DNA from: Tridacna crocea
Lineage: Eukaryota > Mollusca > Bivalvia > Cardiida > Cardiidae
Length of the DNA: 64,000 nucleotides
Direction: 5' to 3'
Assembly (NCBI GenBank): GCA_943736015.1
Contig: OX031060.1
Coordinates: 22,335,231 to 22,399,230 of the forward strand
Shown here: positions 1 through 10,418 of the stretch, in pieces
Numbering within the stretch: position 1 is the stretch's first letter
How the letters are laid out: each line of letters begins with the position of its first letter
Notes under the pieces: model-generated
Databases searched by the model: none
The model's input: the letters and a program-made list of their open reading frames with translations, nothing else
Told to the model about the DNA's origin: nothing
Position numbers and translations under genes: made by a program

Positions 1-93
1 CTGGTTAAGAGCATTTTCTCCTTTTCCCACAATGTTTTCAAAAGGCTTCTTCCAAAGGTTGTTAAAAGTTGTCATTGTGTGGTAAAGGGTTAA
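1..93 (-). repeat. MITE family A, right-end fragment cut by window edge
   Basis: Begins inside the central palindrome (GCATTTTCTCCTTTTCCCAC) and ends GTGGTAAAGGGTTAA, the usual terminus with its TTAA at 90-93. Confidence 0.8.
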
Positions 94-302
94 AGCAAGT
101 CAAAGCCATGGAGACAAGAAGTAGTGACAAATCTGTCTCTCATACACTTTTTATCTATTATTATTGCAACTTTTTTTTCTATCAACAACAGATGCCTCTG
201 TCTATCAGTATACCTGTGTCCTATGTGTGTGCCTTTCTCTTTTTCGTTTAAACATATACATATTTCCTTTTCTCATGTTTTTGCCTCTTGATTTGCATAA
301 CT

Positions 303-541
303 TTAACCCATTACCTGATATGCCAATTTGAGACTCTTCCATTTAAGCAGCAAATAAAGATATGATGTCAAAAATATGGACAAATAAGGATACAAATATC
401 TGATTGAGTGGAAAACATTGTGGGAAAACTAACAAAAGGAGAAATTGCTTGTTACAAGCAATTTCTCCTTTTCCAACAATGTTTTCAAAAGTTGTGTGTT
501 GTTGATTCGTCAAAATGAGTATCTGTGGAGTAAAGGGTTAA
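303..541 (+). repeat. MITE family D, full copy
   Basis: TTAACCCATTACC at the left and GTAAAGGGTTAA at the right. The flank reads CCTGATATGCCAATTTGAG, unlike family A. The central hairpin is of the AAATTGCTTG/CAAGCAATTT kind. The only closely related copy is at 2000-2212. Confidence 0.8.
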
Positions 542-832
542 CACAATAATTGCCTTGATTGTGGTAAGTTTTGGTTTCAAGTCTAAACTTAGTCCAAATA
601 AGTGACTTTGAATTGTTGATGACTGGTTTTGCTTCAATGACCACATGGTAAAGTGGATTGTATTTATACTGTACCAACCAAGCCCATGCCTGTACTATAA
701 TAATATTTGAAAACACTGTGGCAAAAGGAGACAATGCTGTTTACCCTTTGCTCTTCGAATCAATTGAGTTATACATTTGATTTGTTGATGGCAAATTTCT
801 TCAGTATGACCAAGTATTAAAATCTGCCATCA

Positions 833-1375
833 GATATGTAGGATCTGACATGAGTTGGTTGTTGAGATAAAATTTCATTAAATGAGTCTACAAAAATGTT
901 ATTAAGCGAGCCTTTTGAGAGCTTAATAACATTTTTTGTGGACGAGTTTAATAAATTTTTACCTCAAAAACAAATGAGTGTCAGATTATTCTTATCACAT
1001 TACTGATTAACAAGAATTATAGTCCAAAATGTGTTAAACCACAGGCAAACATTAATCATGTGTAGTGAAATTTACATGAAGCCTGTGCTCTAACTCTGAC
1101 GGGTACATTACGAAAGAAAAAAAATCCAAAGAAACTTCCATAAGATTGATTTTTGTTTGAGTCTAACAGAGATTTAATTAATAACTTTATCACGATAAGA
1201 ACTTTGACCGCTAATTTCCTTCAGAAACCTAGGTCAGCATTGTTTTAGAAATGAAGCGTTTAATTTCATAGTGTTGACCAAATACAGCACTCTTTTTCTT
1301 ATCTCACATGTGTGAGACAAGAAAATTTGTAATGGCTGTATTACATTGAAAACAAAGAGAGTTATGTGATAAAAA
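833..1375. repeat. Dispersed repeat R1, copy 1
   Basis: About 540 bp shared with 22104-22610, including GACATGAGTTGGTT near the start and CACATGTGTGAGACAAG near the end. An internal imperfect palindrome at about 886-960 (ATGTTATTAAG with CTTAATAACAT) is collapsed in the second copy. Non-coding; probably a non-autonomous transposon. Confidence 0.75.
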
Positions 1376-1477
1376 TACTTACGGCTGATATGCCTGTGTC
1401 AGGATAGTAAATGTCACTGGCAAAGAGCTAGTTCAGGAAAGATTAGCGTGAATTTTACTGATTGGTACTTATACTAC

Positions 1478-1706
1478 TTAACTCTTTACCACACGAGAAA
1501 ATTTTAGACTGGTCCAAATTGAAAGGATTTGCAGACGACAGAATAAAGAATACTGAAAAAATGAAATTTGTTTTGGGAAGGGTAGAAAACACTGTGGGAA
1601 AAGGAGAAAATGCTGGGTGCCAGCATTTTCTCCTTTTCCCACAGTGTTTTCAAAAGGCTTCTTTCTCAGGGGCGTCAAAAGTAGGGATTGTGTGGTAATG
1701 GGTTAA
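1478..1706 (-). repeat. MITE family A, full copy (229 bp)
   Basis: TTAACTCTTTACC to GGTAATGGGTTAA. Hairpin arms both carry the CACTGTGGG/CCCACAGTG variant. It lies 55 bp before exon 1. Confidence 0.88.
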
Positions 1707-1760
1707 ATGTAACTAATGACATAAAATATAAAACAAACTATTGTGTCTCTGTTTCTGTAG

Positions 1761-1940
1761 GTCACCAATCAACTTGTGATGGCATGTAAAGAGTACATTA
1801 AGAACTGCACTCTCACCATGGAAGATGACGACAAACTATGGGACAGAATACAGGAAGAAATACAACATAGAGATACTTCAACACAAGATGTGGATCCAAA
1901 AGTGAAGCTGCTAAAGAGTCAAGTTGAATCTAAACTAAAG
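1761..1940 (+). CDS. DNAH5/8-like: Dynein heavy chain exon 1 (tail)
   Basis: 180 nt, phase 0 in and 0 out, bounded by GTTTCTGTAG and GTGTGT. It encodes 60 residues starting VTNQLVMACKEYIKNCTL, a helical, charged stretch in the distal tail ahead of the DHC_N1 region. The frame opens straight from the acceptor, so earlier exons must lie upstream of the window. Confidence 0.75.
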
Positions 1941-1999
1941 GTGTGTGTAAAAAACAATCAGAAATCATTTGCCATTTTTTATCTTCCCATTTTTTTATG

Positions 2000-2500
2000 T
2001 TAACCCTTTACCTGATATGCCTATTTGAGGCTGTTCCATTTCAGCAGCAAATAAAGATATGATGCCAAAAAAATGGACAAATGAGGATACAAATATCTGA
2101 TACAAATATCTGGAAAACATTGTGGGAAAAGGAGAAATTGCTCGTTACGATGTTTTCAAAAGCTGTCTGTTGTTGATATGTCAAAATTAGTATCTATTGA
2201 GTAAAGAGTTAACTCTTTACCACACAACCCCAATTTTAAGCGACCCTGAGAGAGAAGCCTTTTGAAAAACACTGTGGGAAAAGAAGAAAATGCTGGTAAC
2301 CAGCATTTTCTCCTTTTCCCACATTGTTTTCTACCCTTCCCAAGTCAAATTTTAATTTTTCAGTCACCTTCATTTTGTTGTCTGCAAATGCTTCGAATTT
2401 GGACCAGTCCAAAATTTTCTCGTATTGTAAAGAGTTAACCCTTTCCCAAATGACATTTTGGAATAGACCAGATTGAACGTGTGTCTACAGGTGATAAAGT
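2000..2500 (+). repeat. MITE stack: family D then family A, plus fragment
   Basis: A family D copy at 2000-2212 shares its right TTAA with a family A copy at 2209-2438. That copy in turn shares its right TTAA with a truncated left arm running to about 2500. The family D copy has lost most of its palindrome. Confidence 0.8.
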
Positions 2501-2666
2501 TTAACAAACAATGCTTTCTGTACTTGATAGAGTAAAAAAAATCGTACAGGAGTTGAAACCATGTGGTTGCTAGTTTTGACTTTCAAAATGTCTCTCTGAA
2601 GATTGATGATCGTCATCACTACAGAATTCATTCTTCTCTCACAGCTGATCGTTGCTGAACAATGAA

Positions 2667-2858
2667 CAGAGCTTCAGATAGAGGGAGTGATTTCGATTCA
2701 GAAATTGAAAATATCAGTTATTCTCCGCTAAACCATATGTTGTAGGTACTCACTAGAATTGTCTCATCGAGATGTTTCTAGTTAGTACCCACAACATAGG
2801 ATTTCGAAGAAAGATAATGGATTTAGAAAACCATCACTCCCTCTTATCTGTGGCTCTG
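2667..2858. repeat. Palindromic repeat R2, copy 1
   Basis: Near-palindromic unit whose ends are GAGCTTCAGATAGAGGGAGT and ACTCCCTCTTATCTG; the centre has GTACTCACTAGAATTGTCTC facing its complement. The second copy is at 16316-16510. Non-coding foldback-type MITE. Confidence 0.75.
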
Positions 2859-3169
2859 AATGATTACATGTATTTGAAAAGGCAGACAGTGCCTTGGGAA
2901 GAATTAATGTTCTCCAAACTACTAGTCAAAAAAACCTTAAAAAAAAACATGAATAGGTACACTGACAGCTGTACTATAACTTAAATCAAACGATGTTGAA
3001 TATGACATTGACTATCTCAGTTCATTTGTCTAAATCCTTTCCATATCTGTTTATCCTGTATCTTTATTTTCTTAATTAGGATCTTATTCTGTGTGACCTT
3101 TCAATGAAAGAAGCTCCAAAGGCTGTACTGTATCGTATATTTTCACTCTGGGAGAGTGAAGCAAAATTT

Positions 3170-3605
3170 CAATTTATTATATATCTAGCAGTGAAATCCT
3201 GGAATTTCCCATTGTAATAAATTTTGATATCATCACTAGTGAACTACTTTTTTTTTTAATTAAGCACTTATAGATAGTGTTAATTGTAAGTTCTATATTT
3301 TCAATCAGTAGTCTCGTTTTGTTCTTTCAAATTATGTATTCATCCGGGCTATATCCCTGATTTCTTCTCTCTATCCAAAGTATTGATTTTGACTTTCAAA
3401 CGAAAAATTAGAAATAGTAATGTTAATGAGGTATATAATAAATAGAATAATCAAGTGATTATTTTTGATATGAAAAATATCTCACTCGGATGCATCGTAA
3501 GGTGTTAAAAAAACTCGTGCTGCAACTCATCTTTTCAACGCCTAAAAACGCAAACTCGTGAGATATTTTTCATATCAAAAATAATTAGTTGATTATCCTC
3601 TTTTT
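3170..3605. repeat. Dispersed repeat R3, copy 1
   Basis: Shares AGTGAAATCCTGGAATTTCC at its start with 61176-61638. It ends in a palindrome, TTTTTGATATGAAAAATATC facing GATATTTTTCATATC. A MITE starts at once after it. Confidence 0.75.
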
Positions 3606-3607
3606 CT

Positions 3608-3837
3608 TTAACTCTTTACAAAACGACAAATTTTAGACTGGTCCAAATTGAAAGCACTTACAGATGACACAATAAACATAACTCAAAAATTGAAATTTGT
3701 CTCCAGCAGGGTAGAAAACATTGCGGGGGAAAAGGAGAAAATGCTGGTTACCACCATTTTCTCCTTTCCCCCCCATGTTTTCAAAAGGCTTCCATCTCAG
3801 GGTCGTAAAAGCCAAGAATTGTTTGGTAATGGGTCAA
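3608..3837 (-). repeat. MITE family A, full copy
   Basis: TTAACTCTTTAC at the left; the right terminus is GGTAATGGGTCAA, so the target TTAA has mutated to TCAA. The hairpin loop reads GGTTACCACC. It ends 45 bp before exon 2. Confidence 0.85.
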
Positions 3838-3882
3838 AGACAACCTGATATTTCTTGCATGCAATCAATATTATATCTTCAG

Positions 3883-4094
3883 TCCAACCCTACTGGTAGA
3901 AGTAAGACAAAAGAAGGGCATGATTTCGGCCTGCAAGATGACAGCCTGTATGGTCGTTTGAAAGCCTGCCTTACACTCCAAGGTTTCTACAGAGAGATGC
4001 TGAGGTCATTGAGAGACTCAATTGGCCAATCCCAGAATATGTCCCATTTCCCATCACTCAGTAGTGTTGGGGGTCCTGGAAGTTTCACAGCCAG
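3883..4094 (+). CDS. DNAH5/8-like: Dynein heavy chain exon 2 (tail)
   Basis: 212 nt, phase 0 in, ends after two bases of an Arg codon (AG|G). Acceptor TTATATCTTCAG, donor GTAAGA. It encodes SNPTGRSKTKEGHDF and then LYGRLKACLTLQGFYREML, which resembles the DHC_N1 helix with spaced L, RL, C and Y residues. The tail of the exon is Ser/Gly-rich. Confidence 0.85.
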
Positions 4095-4113
4095 GTAAGA
4101 TATTTAGATTTAT

Positions 4114-4630
4114 TTAACTATTTCCCAAACAATCCCAAGTTTTAATGCCCATAAGGAAGAAAGCTTTTTAACTCATTACCAAACAACAAAATTTTAGGCT
4201 TGTCCAAATCGAAAGCATTTGTAGAGGACAAAATGAAAGTGACTGAAAATTTGAAATTTGTTTTATGAAGGGTAGAAAACATTGTGGGAAAAGGAGAAAA
4301 TGCTGGTTACCAGCATTTTCTCCTTTTCCTACAATGTTTTTTAAAGGCTTCTTTCTCAGGGTCGTCAAAAGTAGGGATTGTGTGGTAATGGCCTAAACGT
4401 TGTGGGAAAAGGAGAAAATGCTGGGTACCAGAGGTTTCTCCATTTCCCACTATGTGACCTCTCCAAATTGAGTTTTTGCAGGGGACAAAATGAATTTGGC
4501 TTAACCCATTACCACACAATCCCACTTTTGATGACCCTGAAAAAGAAGCCTTTAGAGAACATTTTGGGAAAAGGAGAAAATGCTGGTAACCAACATTATT
4601 ATGTACTTTTCCTATATAATTTGCCACTAG
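4114..4630. repeat. MITE cluster family A (one full, several broken)
   Basis: A truncated left arm at 4114-4168; a full '-' copy at 4168-4396 whose right end has decayed to CTAA; an eroded unit at about 4396-4482; and a '+' left half from TTAA 4501 that decays after the hairpin near 4630. Confidence 0.75.
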
Positions 4631-5155
4631 AATCTAAATCTTTATTTCAAGAGGAGAAAGATGTTAAAAATGCCAAATTGATTGGTATCCACAATTAAAC
4701 TTTAGAAAAAGTGGAAACAAATTTGAGAATACTTGTTGGGTTGTTTTCAAAACTCTGTGTATGAATCAGCAGTGTATGAATACATGTTATTACTAATTGC
4801 ACTTATGGATTTCACAATTTATACAATAGTTTTTCTGAGTTCAGAAACAGAAATCACCATTCAAATTGCTCTCAGTTTGGTCAAAACTAGAATTTTCATT
4901 ACATGATTTACAGTATATATGTACATGGTAAAACACTATTAGATGCAAAATGTCTGTCGCTAATATTCTTACAGACGAGTTGCTAGCAGTAGAGTAATTC
5001 TCAGGGCTAGATCTAGCACAGTTGCCATTGGGTACGACATGTTATAAAGTTGTCACATATTTCTTATAAGTGTTATTTTTTTATTACAGTTTATTTTATA
5101 TAATCTAGACTTTTGTGTTCATAAATCAAAGGTTTGTGTTTATGAATCAAAGACT
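4631..5155. other. Intron 2 stretch without recognisable feature
   Basis: AT-rich intronic sequence. No exon-like open frame with splice sites and no repeat shared with the rest of the window. Confidence 0.5.
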
Positions 5156-5365
5156 TTAACACTTTACCAAACAACAAAATTTTAGACTGGTCCAGATTGA
5201 AAGCACTTGCACTCGACAATATAAACGTTGCCCAAAAACTGAAAATTGTTACCAGTAGGGTAGAAAATATTGTGGGAAAAGCATTTTTTTCCCTTTTCTC
5301 ACAATGTTTTCAAAAGGCTTCTATCTCAAGGTCGTAAAAACCAGGGATTGTTTGGTAAGTGTTAA
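5156..5365 (-). repeat. MITE family A, shortened hairpin
   Basis: TTAACACTTTACC to GGTAAGTGTTAA. The left palindrome arm is mostly missing (GTGGGAAAAGCATTTTTTTC), so the hairpin is reduced. Confidence 0.8.
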
Positions 5366-5796
5366 GTCACACTTTTTTGGTGCACAATTTAAAAGTTCTG
5401 TACCTAATTATCGAATATTTCTATTTAGTATTGTATGGTGTTGAGGTTTTGAGTTTTTGAGCCATATGTTTATGAATCGAAGCTTTTGCAAATTTTCTAG
5501 AAGTGAACATTTTGTATGCAGGAAATTCTTTTACGAAGATTGCTGTTGGCTTAGAGACGCTTTTGTGTTAAAGTTCGTGCAAAAGTCTTTTTAAAGCAAT
5601 ATATAAATTATCAAATTATCAAGGTTTGAATTATAAAAGAACTGGATGAATGACACTGTTTTAATGTTAACTCATGTCTTGTCCATGATGTTGCTATACA
5701 TTTTTGGCCATTTTCTAGCACTTGGTTAGCAGCGTATAGATAAAAAGATTGAGATGCAAGATGCATATTTATGATTCATGTAATTATTCCATTATA

Positions 5797-6025
5797 TTAT
5801 CCCATTACCACACAATCCCTATTTTTGATGACCCTGAGAAACAAGCGTCTAGAAAACATTGTAGGAAAAGGAGAAAATGCTGGTAACCAGCATTTTCTCC
5901 TTTTCCCACAATGTTTTCTACCCTTCACAAAACAAAGTTCAAATTTTCATTCACTTTTATTTTTTCCTATGCAAATGCTTTCGATTTGGACAAGCCTAAA
6001 AAATTTTTGTTTGGTATTGAGTTAA
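5797..6025 (+). repeat. MITE family A, full copy
   Basis: Left target mutated to TTAT, then CCCATTACCACAC; right end GGTATTGAGTTAA. Hairpin intact at about 5849-5914. Confidence 0.85.
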
Positions 6026-6339
6026 ATAAGATAGCAAAAGATATGACTGTCAGTGAACGGAGACTCTTTTCCTTGATGTTTTTAATACAGAAATGATTTT
6101 TCCAGATCAAATGATGGTGTATGTCGTTTGTAAAGAGATTGGATGGAAATATTGAGATGGAAGATGTTTTGATAATCTTTATAAAAATCCTATTGTTTAT
6201 CCTAATCATTTAGTGAAAGAGACGCCTGACAAACAAATGGTACTGTATTCCGTATTTGTTTATTAAATCTTTGATTTGGGTAGAATGAAGCTGATGTAGA
6301 CCAACAGAATTAAGTGACAAATTGAAAGCATGTGCAACT

Positions 6340-6719
6340 TTAACCCTTTCCCAAACGACAAAATTTTCCACTGATCCAAAATAAAAGCACTTGTTGACGA
6401 CAAAATAAACATTACTCAAAAATTGAAATTTGTTTCCAGCAGGGTAGAAAACATTGTGGGAAAAGGAGAAAATGCTGGTTACCAGCATTTTCTCCTTTTC
6501 CCACAATGTTTTCAAAAGGCTTCTATCTGAGGGTCGTAAAGATTGTTTGGTAAAGGGTTAATGTGACTAAAATAATAAATTTGTCTTTGAATGGGTAGAA
6601 AATGTTTTGAGAAAAAAGACAAAATGTGGGTTATGCGCACTTTCTTCTTTTCAAACAATATTTTCAAAAGGCCTTTTCCGCTGGATCATTAAAACATAAG
6701 ATTGCTGGACAAAAGTTAA
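6340..6719 (-). repeat. Two MITEs, the second eroded and adjacent to exon 3
   Basis: A full family A copy at 6340-6561 (TTAACCCTTTCCC to GTAAAGGGTTAA). An old, diverged right portion follows at about 6570-6719 and ends AAAAGTTAA, 31 bp upstream of the exon 3 acceptor junction. Confidence 0.75.
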
Positions 6720-6750
6720 GAGGATTACATTATCTCTTATGTATTTCTAG

Positions 6751-6945
6751 GTCCAAAATAACAAGTGGTACATCACGGGTGACAGGGTCATCCCCTAAAA
6801 AGGGACTATCATCACTTTTAGCTGATGTACAGGGACATGGAGTGCCCATAACTGATGAAGACGCCATCATGTCCCATATGGAATCCTTTTGTGTAAGGAT
6901 TAGACAGCTAATTGATGTCATCAACACCCTAGCACAATATTCCAA
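6751..6945 (+). CDS. DNAH5/8-like: Dynein heavy chain exon 3 (tail)
   Basis: 195 nt. The first base completes the split Arg codon from exon 2; the last two bases (AA) open a Lys codon. Acceptor TATTTCTAG, donor GTATGT. It encodes SKITSGTSRVTGSSPKKGL and then SHMESFCVRIRQLIDVINTL. The second part matches the DHC_N1 helix whose F-C-x-R-x-x-x-L-I-D-x pattern recurs in axonemal heavy chains. The Ser/Gly-rich part before it is less conserved. Confidence 0.88.
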
Positions 6946-7001
6946 GTATGTTGATCATACTGTCTGTAGGCAGTAAACTCTTATCCTCGCTCATCTCCAT
7001 A

Positions 7002-7230
7002 TTAACTCTTTACCAAATGACAACATTTTAGACTGGTCCAAATTGAAAGCACTTGTAGACAATAAAATATAGGTAACTCAAAAATTGAAATTTGTTTCTA
7101 GCAGGTTATAAAACATTGTTGGAAAAGGAGAAAATGCTGGTTACCAGCATTTTCTCCTTTTTCCACAATGTTTTCAAAAGGCTTCTATCTCAGGGTTGTA
7201 AAAACAAGGGATTGTTTGGGAAAGGGTTAA
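7002..7230 (-). repeat. MITE family A, full copy (229 bp)
   Basis: TTAACTCTTTACC to GGGAAAGGGTTAA, hairpin intact at about 7111-7182. Confidence 0.87.
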
Positions 7231-7725
7231 ATGTTGATGATGAATTCATGAACAGTGCTACCTTAATATTATTCTTATTCAGAATTTCAGTTTTAGCCAA
7301 GAGATTTGTACAGACAAGGTTTTGGTGAATATTGTCCAAAAGAAGCTTATTGCTGATTTAACATATTGTTATTACTTTTCAATATACTATGAATGCATGG
7401 TCAACATCTGCCTTCATAACTATCCAGTCCATTTTCACAAGACCTGGAAAAAATAAATTGTGTTTCAGTTTATGCTTAATTATGAAGTAGGTTGATGGGA
7501 GTAACCTACCAGTATTTTATTTTATACTTTCCATAGAAAATTACAGGAATTGTGTGAAAACTATTTGGGCAAAACATAATAAAAGTGTCAGGTGTTGTTA
7601 TTTTTATGCAGCTTTTTCTTTTGTTGGTGAATAGTATCAGAGGAAGGGGGTAAGAAACAGGCTCAGTTGGTTTTGTTATTATTTTTGGACCTTCGAAAGG
7701 GTTAATGTCATTGTTTTTTTTCCAG
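7231..7725. other. Intron 3 stretch without recognisable feature
   Basis: AT-rich intron. Only a possible MITE end remnant (AAAGGGTTAA at 7696-7705) is seen just before the exon 4 polypyrimidine tract. Confidence 0.4.
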
Positions 7726-7850
7726 AATGGTAAAGTCTAGCAAAGGTATTCCAAAGCCAAGGAAGGAAGATCTTATCATTGATGATGGGAGTGAACAAGA
7801 AGAGTGGAGAAAATACAAGAAAACAGAGGACGGCAAACCCAAAGCTGTCA
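7726..7850 (+). CDS. DNAH5/8-like: Dynein heavy chain exon 4 (charged linker in tail)
   Basis: 125 nt. The first base completes AA|A (Lys); the last base opens an Ile codon. Acceptor TTTTTTTTCCAG, donor GTAAGT. It encodes MVKSSKGIPKPRKEDLIIDD and GSEQEEWRKYKKTEDGKPK, a highly charged, probably disordered segment. The in-frame ATG right after the junction is internal, since upstream exons join in phase. Confidence 0.85.
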
Positions 7851-7990
7851 GTAAGTGGAACACTTATATGATTTCAAATCTTTTTCAAGCTGAAGTGAGC
7901 TTGCAAGACAATCTTAGATACTGACACTTTATTGGAAAAAAAAAAAACACTTGGATTGGGCAATTTGATTAAAATATGGTTGCTGAACCC

Positions 7991-8195
7991 TTAACCTGCT
8001 AGACAAAAGAAAAAAAAACTTTCAAGCTGAAAGTAAATACACAAACCTTCCTATTTCAATGGTATTTTTGGAGGAAGAGATTTCTTTATCTGATAGTGTA
8101 GAACCATGATCAGACAGCACGTTCTGTGCAGTCTGATCTTAATCTGCACTATCTGCAAAAGGTCAGTGAGTTGCGCTAAACACCCATAGGGTTAA
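7991..8195 (-). repeat. TTAA-bounded MITE family 2, copy a
   Basis: TTAACCTGCTAG at the left, CATAGGGTTAA at the right. The internal part carries CAGTCTGATCTTAATCTGCA, common to all copies of this family, with its palindrome partner GATCAGACAGCACG. Confidence 0.75.
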
Positions 8196-8252
8196 TATCG
8201 GGACTTTACAAAGTAATTTCCTTCTTTGGAACTCAATTTATACTTGGTTATT

Positions 8253-8480
8253 CTAAACCTTTCCCAAATGACAATTTTTAGACTTTTCCAAACTGAAAGG
8301 GTTTGCAGACAACAATTTCAAATTTAATAAGAATGGCAGAAAATTATCCGAATGGGCAGAAAACACTATAGGAAAAGGAGAAATTGCTTGATACGAGCAA
8401 TTTCTCCTTTTCCCTCAGTGTTTTCAAAAGACTTTTACTGCAGACACCTAAAAACAAAGGCTTGTTTGGGAAAAGGTTAA
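8253..8480 (-). repeat. MITE family B, full copy
   Basis: Left target mutated to CTAA, then ACCTTTCCCAAATG; right GGGAAAAGGTTAA. The hairpin core is GAAATTGCTTG facing AGCAATTTCTCC, the B type, and the arms carry CACTATAGG/CCTCAGTG. Confidence 0.85.
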
Positions 8481-8568
8481 GTGGCTTGTTTGACAGAACT
8501 GATCACTGAAGGAAACTTTACTGTAGTGACTGTGTCTAATACATTTTCAAACACATTTCTCTAAACAG

Positions 8569-8799
8569 TTGAGTTTGAAGAAGAAGATCCTGACCTGGCA
8601 GCTGTCAATGTAAGAATGACCTCACCAGATAGAAGTTTGAGAGCTATTGCAGAAGATGAAGAGGTTTTAGAAGAGGCAGAAGAAGATGAAACTGTTAAAG
8701 AAGATAAAAAACAAGACTTGAGGCCTGTAGGCAGGGTGGATGAGGTAGTGGATAATAATGGAAATCAAGGTGTTACTGAAGAGGAGTTGGGCATACTGA
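8569..8799 (+). CDS. DNAH5/8-like: Dynein heavy chain exon 5 (acidic insert)
   Basis: 231 nt, completes A|TT (Ile) and ends with one base of an Arg codon. Acceptor CTCTAAACAG, donor GTAAGT. It encodes EFEEEDPDLAAVNVRMTSPD, then RAIAEDEEVLEEAEEDETVK and DLRPVGRVDEVVDNNGNQG. The Glu/Asp-rich part is low complexity and is not a standard DHC_N1 element; with exons 4 and 6 it forms an acidic, probably disordered loop. The donor lies inside the target duplication of a SINE (next feature). Confidence 0.85.
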
Positions 8800-8807
8800 G
8801 TAAGTGG

Positions 8808-9071
8808 TTGGTTATTTCCTTTTATTTATCGTCGCTACCGGTGCCCATATGACCGATGCCCCCAGAAGACGGTTAGTTGTTACAGAGGGGGTAGTGCAAG
8901 GATACACGTCAAAACTACTGAGAGCTTTGCCTGGTTCTTTAACGTGCTTGGCATATAGCACCGTCACATAGAACCTCAGTTTAATGTGGGATTCGAACCC
9001 ACAAGCTGTAGTGACCCGAAACATTTTGTTCACGAGTCCTATGCTTTACCTACGTAGCTATATCGGCTGGC
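8808..9071 (-). mobile_element. tRNA-derived SINE with 13-bp target duplication
   Basis: Flanked by ACTGAGTAAGTGG at 8795-8807 and again at 9072-9084. Read on the minus strand it starts near 9071, has an A-box-like TAGCTACGTAGG and a B-box GGGTTCGAATCCC, then a non-tRNA body with GCACGTTAAAGAACC, and an A-rich tail (ATAAATAAAAGGAAATAA) toward 8808. These are the hallmarks of a pol III SINE inserted by LINE machinery. Confidence 0.88.
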
Positions 9072-9281
9072 ACTGAGTAAGTGGGACTTCTTGTTGATGG
9101 ATAGATCATTTCTTCTACAAGAAAATCTGTATTAGTCCTTCACCAAACAATCCCTGGTTTTTACAACCCAGAGGAAGAAGCCCTCTGAAAACATTGTGGG
9201 AAAAGGAGAAAATGCGGGCAACCAGCATTTTCTCCTTTTTATACGCCCGTCGTAGACGGGACGTATTATGGGATCACCCGT

Positions 9282-9315
9282 GGCGGGCGGGCGGGCGGGC
9301 GGGCGGGCGGGCGGC
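9282..9315 (+). repeat. (GGGC)n microsatellite, possible G-quadruplex
   Basis: About eight GGGC units in an otherwise AT-rich window; four or more GGG runs spaced by one C fit the G4 pattern on the plus strand. Confidence 0.85.
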
Positions 9316-9324
9316 GTCCAGTTC

Positions 9325-10418
9325 TTTGTCCGGAGCATATCTCCAAAACTATACTAGCTAGGGTTACGAAATTTCATGGGTGGATAGATCTCATCGAGGG
9401 GGAGTGCAGTGCACAGGAACCATAACTCTTGCTCGCTTAATTTTTGAGTTATTGCCCTTTGTCGTTTTTCATACTTGAATTTTGTCCGGAGCATATCTCC
9501 AAAACTATACTAGCTAGGGTTACGAAATTTCATGGGTGGATAGATCTCATCCAGGGGGAGTGCAGTGCACAGGAACCATAACTCTTGCTCGCTTAATTTT
9601 TGAGTTATTGCCCTTTGTCGTTTTTCATACTTGAATTTTGTCCGGAGCATATCTCCAAAATTATACTAGCTAGGGTTACGAAATTTCATGGGTGGATAGA
9701 TCTCATCCAGGGGGAGTGCAGTGCACAGGAACCATAACTCTTGCTCGCTTAATTTTTGAGTTATTGCCCTTTGTCGTTTTTCATACTTCAATTTTGTCCG
9801 GAGCATATCTCCAAAACTATACTAGCCAGGGTTACAAAATTTCATGGGTGGATAGATCTCATCGAGGGGGAGTGCAGTGCACAGGAACCATAACTCTTGC
9901 TCGCTTTATTTTTGAGTTATTGCCCTTTGCCGTTTTTCATACTTCAATTTTGTCCGGTGAATATCTCCACAACTATACTAGCTAGGGTTATGGAATTTCA
10001 TGGCTGGATAGATCTCATCAAGGGGGAGTGCAGTGCTCAGGAATCATAACTCTTGCTTGCTTAATTTTTGAGTTATTGCCCTTTGTCGTTTTTCATACCT
10101 GAATTTTGTCCGGAGCATCTCCAAAACTATACTAGCTAGGGTTATGAAATTTCATGGGTGGATATATCTCATCAAGGGGAAGTGCAGTGCTCAGGAACCA
10201 TAACTCTTGCTTGCTTAATTTTTGAGTTATTGCCCTTTGTCGTTTTTCATACCTGAATTTTGTCTGGAGCATATCTCCAAAACTATACTACCTAGGGTTA
10301 TGAAATTTCATGGGTGGATAGATCTCATCAAGGGGGAGTGCAGTGCACAGGAATGATAACTCTTGCTTGCTTAATTTTTGAGTTATTGCCCTTTGTTGTT
10401 TTTCATGCTTGAATTTTG
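9325..10418. repeat. 156-bp tandem repeat, seven units
   Basis: TTTGTCCGG recurs at 9325, 9481, 9637, 9793, 9949, 10105, 10259 and 10415: six steps of 156 bp and one of 154 bp (AT lost from GCATATCTCC). Units contain ATACTAGCTAGGGTTACG and GGGGGAGTGCAGTGCACAGG. Open frames across it are repeat artefacts. Confidence 0.93.

Noticed and set aside
1462-1698. Open frames such as MVLILLNSLPHEKILDWSKL and dozens alike on both strands
   Set aside because: They recur at every MITE copy, in both strands, and translate the palindrome and its flanks (ENIVGKGENAG, QHFLLFPQCF). They are repeat artefacts, not a protein family.
7727-7924. ATG at 7727 as a translation start
   Set aside because: The upstream exon joins in phase (AA|A) and the codon is simply an internal Met; no promoter or start context is needed.
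9692-9985. 97-codon frame with internally repeated peptide
   Set aside because: It follows the 156-bp tandem unit, whose length is divisible by three; no coding evidence.
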